Notes under the pieces: generated by a model | What the model saw: the letters and a program-made list of their open reading frames with translations, nothing else | Told to the model about the DNA's origin: nothing | Databases searched by the model: none | Made by a program: the position numbers and the translations under genes | Origin: UBA1189 sp045544835 | GTDB lineage: Bacteria > Bacteroidota > Bacteroidia > Bacteroidales > Bacteroidaceae | DNA length: 38,069 nt | Direction of reading: 5' to 3' | Assembly (NCBI GenBank): GCA_045544835.1 | Contig: JAZPZS010000100.1 | Coordinates: forward strand, 1-38,069 | Shown here: positions 32,850-38,069 of the stretch, one piece after another | How the letters are laid out: each line of letters opens with the position of its first letter | Position numbering within the stretch: the first letter of the stretch is position 1

Positions 32850-34304
32850 TTAATTTCCCTTCTCCCCTTCCGAGATGAGCAGCAACTTGTCGCCCACCTG
32901 CAGGTGCAGCGAGCCGTTGGGCACGAGGAACTCGGTGCCGCGCTTCACGATCATCACCAAGGCGCCTTGGGGCAGGTTCATCTCCTTCAGCGTATCGCCA
33001 TCGGCAATCATCTCGGCGGTGATGGTGAGGTCGGTAAGGTCGGTGTCTATCTCGTCGGGGAGCTCCACGCCGAAGTCATTGCCCGTCTTCTCCATCGGAG
33101 CCGAGAGGCCTAGCTTGCGGGCAAAGAAGGGCAGCGTGGTGCCCTGCAGGATGAGCGAGAGGAGGGTGATAAAGAATACGATGTTGAATATCTGATGTGA
33201 CCCCTCGATGCCGGCCACCACGGGATAGGTGGCGAAGATGATGGGCACAGCACCGCGCAGACCTACCCACGAGATGTACAGACGCGAGCGTCCCGTGAGG
33301 CCGCGGAAGGGGAGCAGGCTGAGGAACACGCTGAGCGGACGTCCCACGAAGATCATGAACGCACCGATGAGCAAGGCCACGGGAGCCACAGCAAGCATCT
33401 CCTTGGGGTTGACGAGCAGACCGAGGAGGATGAACATCACGATCTGGAAGAGCCACGTCAGCCCATCGAAGAAGGTGGACACCTCCTTGCGGTTGGCAAT
33501 CTTGGAATTACCGATGATCATGCCGCCGATGTATACCGCCAAGTAGCCGTTGCCCTTGAAGAGGTCGGTGAACGCGAAGGTGAAGAAGGCTACCGCAAGC
33601 ATGAAGACGGAGTAGAGCGACTTGTTGTCGAGGTTCAGCTTGTTGATGATATACACGGCCAGCTTGCCCACTCCGTAGCCGATGGCACCACCAAACACGA
33701 ACTGCTGTCCGAAGGTGAGCAGTATGCTGCCCGCACCGCTCACATCGCCCCCGATGAACTGGATGAGCACGATGGTGAGCATATAGGCCATGGGGTCGTT
33801 ACTTCCGCTCTCCAGCTCAAGCATGGGGCGCAGGTTGTGCTTCAGGTTGATGTTCTGCGAGCGCAGGATGGCAAACACCGATGCCGAGTCGGTAGACGAC
33901 ATCGTGGCGGCCAAGAGCAACGAGGGGAGCAAGGCAAAGCTCACACAGCTCCACTCCATGCCCGAGAGCCACCACACGAAGACACCCGTGAAGAGGGCCG
34001 TGAGCAGCACGCCTACGGTAGAGAGCACCAGTCCGGGGCCAAGCACGGGCTTGATCTCGGCAAACTTGGTGTCCATACCACCCGAGAACAGGATGATACA
34101 GAGGGCTATCATACCCACAAACTGGGCACCGCGCATGTCGTCGAACTGTATGCCGAAGCCGTCGGTGCCGAAGAGCATACCCACGAAGAGGAAGAGCAAC
34201 AGGGTGGGCACACCGAATCGCGCACTGGTCTTGCTCACGGCAATGCTCACGAAGAGCAGCACTGAGCCTATGAGGAGGATGTTACCTGAGGTGAGGAATG
34301 TCAT
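32850..34304 (-). CDS. CvrA/NhaP2-type potassium/proton antiporter
   Basis: This 484-residue cation:proton antiporter is of the CPA1 group, with a cytoplasmic regulatory tail. About twelve membrane segments come first (LLFVSIAVSKTSARFGVPTLLL, MFGTDGFG-like turn, LLAATMSSTDSASVFAILRSQ, LELESGSNDPMAYMLTIVL). A TrkA_C (RCK_C) domain lies at about 415-484 (EMNLPQGALVMIVKRGTEFLVPNGSLHLQVGDKLLLIS). Such proteins exchange K+ or Na+ for H+ and are set by a nucleotide or ion at the tail; the ion here is inferred. It is 29 bp after the next transporter on the same strand, so the two are probably one operon. Confidence 0.88.
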   Translation of the reverse strand: MTFLTSGNILLIGSVLLFVSIAVSKTSARFGVPTLLLFLFVGMLFGTDGFGIQFDDMRGAQFVGMIALCIILFSGGMDTKFAEIKPVLGPGLVLSTVGVLLTALFTGVFVWWLSGMEWSCVSFALLPSLLLAATMSSTDSASVFAILRSQNINLKHNLRPMLELESGSNDPMAYMLTIVLIQFIGGDVSGAGSILLTFGQQFVFGGAIGYGVGKLAVYIINKLNLDNKSLYSVFMLAVAFFTFAFTDLFKGNGYLAVYIGGMIIGNSKIANRKEVSTFFDGLTWLFQIVMFILLGLLVNPKEMLAVAPVALLIGAFMIFVGRPLSVFLSLLPFRGLTGRSRLYISWVGLRGAVPIIFATYPVVAGIEGSHQIFNIVFFITLLSLILQGTTLPFFARKLGLSAPMEKTGNDFGVELPDEIDTDLTDLTITAEMIADGDTLKEMNLPQGALVMIVKRGTEFLVPNGSLHLQVGDKLLLISEGEKGN

Positions 34305-34312
34305 GCTTAGTT

Positions 34313-34331
34313 AATTCTCAATTTTCAATTC
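34313..34331. repeat. Short tandem repeat between two transporter genes
   Basis: AATTCTCAATTTTCAATTC lies in the 29-bp gap between the two transporter genes. It is like one border of the other insertions, without a core or second border. Confidence 0.4.
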
Positions 34332-34333
34332 TT

Positions 34334-36007
34334 TTACAGCGCCATCAGCACCAGTATCTGTGCCGTCACCACACGCAGGAACATCGTGAGCGGATATACG
34401 GTAGAGTAAGCTACCGAGGCCTGGTTGTTGCCGCATATCTCGTTGCTATAGGCGAGGGCTGGAGGGTCGGTCATGGCACCGGAGATGAGTCCGGCAATGG
34501 TGAAGTAGCTGAGCTTGCACTTCATACGGGCCACAACGCCGATGATGAGGCAGGGGATGACGGTGATGAGGAAGCCATAGAGTATCCACCAATAACCACC
34601 GTTCATGATGGTGTCGATGAAGCCGTCGCCAGCACCGATGCCCACCGAGGCGAGGAACAGCGTGATACCTATCTGACGTATCATCTTGTTGGCCGACGAG
34701 GTGGTATAGGTCACCAGCTTCAGCTGCGGGCCAAACTTGCTGATGAGGATAGACACGATGAGCGGCCCTCCGGCAAGACCGAGCTTCACGGGCACGGGCA
34801 CGTTGGGGATGAAGATGGGCAGCGAGCCCAGCACCACACCGAGGGCAATGCCGAGGAAGATGGCAGCGAGGTTGGGCTCTTCGAGACGCTTCACCGAGTT
34901 GCCCATGAGGCGCGATATCTTCTCGATGCTCTTGGGCTTGCCCACTACGACTACGCGGTCGCCCAGCTGGAGCAGCAGGTGTGGCTCGGCGATGAGGTCT
35001 ACGCCGGCACGGCTGATGCGCGAGATGGTGACGTTGAAGGTCTGGCGCAGCTTGAGGTCGCCCAAGCGCTTGCCGTTGATGGCGGGGTTGGTGATGACGA
35101 AGCGCTCGGCAGTGAGGTTGTTGGCCTCGATGGCATCCCACTCGGCCATGTTCATGTCGATGCGCGGACCGATGAGCAGTGTCAGTGCCTCGATCTCGAG
35201 CGGTGCGGCCACGAGGAATATCTTGTCGCCCATGCCCAGCGTAGTGTTCGACTCGGCCAACTCGATGTCGTGGGTCTGCTCGTGCAGCACGCGGGTGATG
35301 ACACACTTGCGTCCGAAGACCTCCTGTATCTCACGGATGGTATGTCCGCACACGGAGTCGTTGTGCACCTCGAGGGTGACAGCTTCGAGCTGCTCGGCAT
35401 TCTCCTTGTTGCGTTCCATCATGATGCGGCGCTCATTGTCGAAGTTGACGCGGAAGATGCGCTTCAGCACGATGATGCTCAGGATGATGCCTACCACACC
35501 CAGGGGATAGGCCACGGCATAGCCCTGCGCGATGGTGGTGTTGGTCTGCCCCGTCATGTCGTAGAAGGTCTGCTGTGCAGCACCCATACCGGGCGTGTTG
35601 GTCACGGCACCGCTGAGCACACCGATCATGCTGATGAGGTCGGTACCCGTGATAAGATGTATGCCGTAGGCCGTGCAGCAGCCCAGCAGCACGATGCCCG
35701 CAGCCAGCATGTTGAGTGTGACGCCTCCCTTGCGGAACGAGGAGAAGAATCCCGGACCTACCTCCAAGCCGATGGAGTAGATGAAGAGGATGAGACCAAA
35801 CTCCTTGACGAAGTGCGAGGTGGTAGGGTCGAGCAGGAAGCCGAAGTGGCCTGCCACGATACCCACGAAGAGTATCCACGTCACGCCCAGCGACACGCTG
35901 CCAAACTTGATTCGATTCAGTCCGAGGCCGATGGCGATGACCACGGCCACGATAAACACCGAGTGGGCCACGCCACTACCGGTGAACAGATTTACTAACC
36001 ATTCCAT
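34334..36007 (-). CDS. AspT/YidE-type putative transporter
   Basis: This 557-residue protein is of the aspartate:alanine exchanger / YidE-YbjL family. It has a first membrane half (about 1-190), two RCK_C (TrkA_C) domains in the cytoplasmic middle (about 200-370; with FGRKCVITRVLHEQTHDIELAESN and FNVTISRISRAGVDLIAEPH...LGDRVVVVG), then a second membrane half (about 390-557; GLAGGPLIVSILISKFGPQLKL). The substrate is unknown. It is upstream of the CvrA/NhaP2-type gene on the same strand, with a 29-bp gap. Both proteins carry TrkA_C domains, suggesting shared control. Confidence 0.88.
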   Translation of the reverse strand: MEWLVNLFTGSGVAHSVFIVAVVIAIGLGLNRIKFGSVSLGVTWILFVGIVAGHFGFLLDPTTSHFVKEFGLILFIYSIGLEVGPGFFSSFRKGGVTLNMLAAGIVLLGCCTAYGIHLITGTDLISMIGVLSGAVTNTPGMGAAQQTFYDMTGQTNTTIAQGYAVAYPLGVVGIILSIIVLKRIFRVNFDNERRIMMERNKENAEQLEAVTLEVHNDSVCGHTIREIQEVFGRKCVITRVLHEQTHDIELAESNTTLGMGDKIFLVAAPLEIEALTLLIGPRIDMNMAEWDAIEANNLTAERFVITNPAINGKRLGDLKLRQTFNVTISRISRAGVDLIAEPHLLLQLGDRVVVVGKPKSIEKISRLMGNSVKRLEEPNLAAIFLGIALGVVLGSLPIFIPNVPVPVKLGLAGGPLIVSILISKFGPQLKLVTYTTSSANKMIRQIGITLFLASVGIGAGDGFIDTIMNGGYWWILYGFLITVIPCLIIGVVARMKCKLSYFTIAGLISGAMTDPPALAYSNEICGNNQASVAYSTVYPLTMFLRVVTAQILVLMAL

Positions 36008-36077
36008 GATGCTATTTCTTTTACCTATTTCTTCTCTTAGGAAACATGCTGCGCGCTTGCCTGCGCGTTTTGCGCTG

Positions 36078-36085
36078 CAAAATTA
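36078..36085 (-). promoter_or_regulatory. Bacteroidota -7 element for the AspT/YidE-type gene
   Basis: On the minus strand TAATTTTG matches TAnnTTTG, 71 bp before the start codon. A -33 box is not clear. Confidence 0.4.
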
Positions 36086-36266
36086 CCGCCTTTCTGCCGA
36101 GTAAAAAAGGAAAACCAGTAGAAATATCTCTTCCCACACAAGAAAAGGTGTACGATGCACCGCCTAGGCACGCCTGTGCCCGACCATCATACGCCATGCT
36201 CAGTTGCTAAACGTACACTTGGCGAGCCCCGAGAGTTACAAGCAGTCGAAAATATCTATTCCTCTT

Positions 36267-36347
36267 CAGTTGGTTACAATTTGCAACTGACTCGCATTCC
36301 CCTTCCCTTAGCTGCTCGAAGTTTCAACTGGTGACAATATTGTCACC
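36267..36347. promoter_or_regulatory. Two palindromic sequences, possible operator
   Basis: GGTGACAATATTGTCACC (36330-36347) is a perfect 18-bp palindrome. CAGTTG...CAACTG (36267-36289) encloses GGTTACAATTTG, similar in wording to the first. Together they could be a regulator binding site in the 587-bp intergenic region that leads to the AspT/YidE-type gene. No regulator gene is adjacent. Confidence 0.35.
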
Positions 36348-36461
36348 GCTTCATTCCCTTCCGCTTTTAATCTCTGTTTTAATCTTCTCCAATAAGCAGT
36401 TGGGGCTTCTTTCGTTCCCATATCAAGCCTATTTGTATGCCGCGAAGATACTAAATTTCGT

Positions 36462-36511
36462 GCGTAAACAAGCGGAATCCATATTTTTTTAGCGATTCCG
36501 CTGTTTTACGC
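36462..36511. terminator. Long imperfect hairpin downstream of the tlpA remnant
   Basis: Arms of 18 nt (36462-36479 and 36494-36511) pair, with AGCGGAATC/GATTCCGCT inside and GCGTAAA/TTTACGC outside and two mismatches. The loop is AT-rich with a T run. It could terminate transcription from the tlpA side or be the end of an old insertion. Confidence 0.4.
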
Positions 36512-36580
36512 GCATTTCCCTGCATGATTCTTCAGCAGCTGTTCCACGGCAAGGGCAAGGAATAGTTTGGTCGGTTTCAT
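36506..36580 (-). pseudogene. Truncated duplicate of the 5' end of the TlpA-like gene
   Basis: On the minus strand ATG at 36580 reads MKPTKLFLALAV, then diverges (EQLLKNHAGKCA) and stops after 24 codons. The first 39 or so bases match the start of the TlpA-like gene (37705-37743) with one mismatch. It is therefore a leftover duplicate just downstream of the full gene, consistent with past tandem duplication or recombination in this cluster. Confidence 0.7.
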
Positions 36581-36594
36581 AGGGTACGTCAATA

Positions 36595-37743
36595 TCACTT
36601 TATCAACTCATCAAGTTTAGTATACAGCTCCTTGTCCACACCTACAAACTTGGCCAATACGACCTTGTCGGGCGAGAGAATGTATTTGGTGGGGAAGGCA
36701 TTTACGGCATATGCTACAGAGGCATTCTGGGCGACGTCCTTTTCATTGTTCAGCAGGTTCGTCCATGGAAGACCGTTCTGAATGATGTAGTTGCTCCAAT
36801 CCTCGCTATTCCTTTCATTACAAGCGATGCTGATAATCTCTATTTTGTCTTTATGCTTGGCATAGTAGGCCTTCAGTTCGGGAATCTCGAATGTACAAGG
36901 GCCACACCATGTTCCCCAAAAGTCGAGGACGATGTATTTGTCGGTCGTGTATTCCGATAGTGTAAACTCATTACCCTTCGCGTCGGCTAGCGTAAAGTTG
37001 GGAGCGGGCTTGTCCACCAGATTCTTTTTCTCAGCCTCGAGATAAGCCTGATATTCATTATAGCGCTTCATCTTATCATCAAAGAACACTTTCAGCACAC
37101 CATTGCGTACTCTCTCGGTCAGATAGGTGTAGAGATAGAAAGAGTCGAGCGGGAGATCGCTCAGGAGAAGTACCGAGGATTCGCTGTCGGGATGGTCCAA
37201 TAGGTGTTGTCGTTTTACGTCTCTGATGGGTACATTCAGTTCACGACGTTTGGCAAAGTATTTATCCACTTTAGGCGTACCAAGATGCGCTTTCAGTTCA
37301 TCCTCGTTCTTGTCGCGGGCGATAAGGTATTCTATCAACTCATTATGCAGGTTGTTGTAGCCGCTGAGCACGGTATTTCCCTTTACCACGTATTCTACAT
37401 ACTCTTCGTATGCTTTACCTTTTATCTTAACCTTTTCGCCAGTAACAAGGTCTACATCGATACGTTTGGCACTTCTCACAGGTACATCACATAGCCGGAA
37501 GAATACTCCTCGATGCAGGTTGTTGTACGTGTTCTCGGGAAACGTGTAGGAGAACTTGCCATTCACCGCTAAGATGGTGTCGGTTATCTCCGAAGCATAT
37601 CCATTATCTCCATACACAACATGCAGTGCGATGATGCTGTCATTACCCCAGCCATCAATATTGGCTACCACGGATTCTTTTTGTTTACACGCCCCCAGCA
37701 GCACCGCCACGGCAAGGGCAAGGAATAGTTTGGTTGGTTTCAT
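36595..37743 (-). CDS. TlpA-like thioredoxin-fold lipoprotein
   Basis: This 382-residue protein has a lipoprotein signal (LALAVAVLLGACKQKES; lipidated Cys about 19). An N-terminal DUF4369-like beta domain (about 25-130) and a helical middle follow. The C-terminal thioredoxin-fold domain (about 245-382) shows APNFTLADAKGNEFTLSE and YIVLDFWGTWCGPCTFEIPELKAYY. The redox pair is the CGPC motif, and FPTKYILS holds the cis-Pro region. It likely reduces or isomerises disulfides in the envelope. It is between a truncated copy and another TlpA-like gene end, so part of a tandem family cluster. Confidence 0.88.
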   Translation of the reverse strand: MKPTKLFLALAVAVLLGACKQKESVVANIDGWGNDSIIALHVVYGDNGYASEITDTILAVNGKFSYTFPENTYNNLHRGVFFRLCDVPVRSAKRIDVDLVTGEKVKIKGKAYEEYVEYVVKGNTVLSGYNNLHNELIEYLIARDKNEDELKAHLGTPKVDKYFAKRRELNVPIRDVKRQHLLDHPDSESSVLLLSDLPLDSFYLYTYLTERVRNGVLKVFFDDKMKRYNEYQAYLEAEKKNLVDKPAPNFTLADAKGNEFTLSEYTTDKYIVLDFWGTWCGPCTFEIPELKAYYAKHKDKIEIISIACNERNSEDWSNYIIQNGLPWTNLLNNEKDVAQNASVAYAVNAFPTKYILSPDKVVLAKFVGVDKELYTKLDELIK

Positions 37744-37936
37744 TGTATTGGTTGTTTATGTTGTTACACGATTTTATTTATGGATAATTTGTGGATAATT
37801 GCTTTCCCCTTTGGCCAGCGACCTAAAGGTTTACGGGAATTCGTGTTGAAAAAGATGGGAACACGAATTGTCATGTAATTGGCCATGAATTTAAAGGAAG
37901 GTTTAGCACGACGAAGTCAAAATTCTTATCCCATCC

Positions 37937-38069
37937 CTATTCTGCCAGATGTTTGTCGAGGAGGGATTCATGTACATGGATGTTTTCCTCCACGATAGAG
38001 CCGTCCTTGCCCATCAGTGCTGCGTAGGGGATGCCGCTGAAGTTGAATCGCGTCTGCATCAACAGCCAC
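37937..38069 (-). CDS. C-terminal fragment of a second TlpA-like protein
   Basis: A minus-strand frame enters from the right edge and stops at 37937-37939. The 44 visible residues read RFNFSGIPYAALMGKDGSIV and then HESLLDKHLAE. The phrase GIPYAALMGKDGSIV has the cis-Pro and following strand of a thioredoxin-like fold. It is followed by about 190 bp before the full TlpA-like gene, and the two are co-directional. Confidence 0.65.
   Translation of the reverse strand, partial: WLLMQTRFNFSGIPYAALMGKDGSIVEENIHVHESLLDKHLAE

Noticed and set aside
34298..35998. Long plus-strand open frame (566 codons) opposite the AspT/YidE-type gene
   Set aside because: It is antisense to a well-supported membrane protein gene, has His/Asp/Glu-rich composition typical of a shadow frame, and shows no family pattern.

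Overview
The window looks like chromosomal DNA of a Bacteroidota bacterium, order Bacteroidales, and probably a Prevotella- or Bacteroides-like gut or oral lineage. The evidence is promoters of the TAnnTTTG type (several with TTTG about 18-20 bp upstream), Bacteroidales-type gene orders (lysS-gpsA-pgi, DUF3822-rsmD, DUF177-rpmF...era-der), SusD-era style lipoproteins and glycan enzymes (L-fucose isomerase, GH109, GH105), and a giant fused acyl-CoA dehydratase activase. The species cannot be named from sequence alone.

Layout. 1-145: 3' end of a probable Na/Pi cotransporter, then a terminator. 455-6250 (+): DUF2007, lysS, a four-helix-bundle (S23/IVP-type) gene, gpsA, pgi and a HAD phosphatase. 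6434-10464 (-): fucI, then rsmD, DUF3822 and an unknown membrane-anchored protein. 10559-12034 (+): a RecD-like helicase. 12088-13737 (-): a GH109 lipoprotein with an Ala-rich tail. 13993-20766 (+): EamA transporter, panB, nucleoside permease, DUF151 nuclease, rsmE, truA, sensor kinase. 20998-24387 (+): DUF177, rpmF, era, der. 24467-25582 (-): GH105. 26098-30603 (-): the ~1500-residue activase. 30732-36007 (-): NhaD, a small secreted protein, a CvrA/NhaP2-type antiporter and a YidE/AspT-type transporter. 36510-38069 (-): a TlpA-like thioredoxin cluster with a truncated duplicate.

Most genes are ordinary housekeeping genes. The unusual part is a family of short insertions at seven or more places. 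Each is bordered by tandem degenerate AT-rich or purine-rich short repeats, and the repeat unit differs from site to site but is the same at both ends of one site. Three insertions (18537-18780, 21823-22050, 29602-29820) share a core of three hairpins in the same order whose stems covary between copies. One (2617-3119) carries a four-helix-bundle protein gene and shares end motifs with a hairpin-core copy. Two lie in frame inside the activase and are read as protein, and two supply the last codons and stop of the gene before them (DUF151 ...NSEL, RsmE ...NSEF). I propose these are one dispersed, possibly mobile, element family with four-helix-bundle-coding and non-coding (structured) members. 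This is an inference from the window alone and needs genome-wide comparison.
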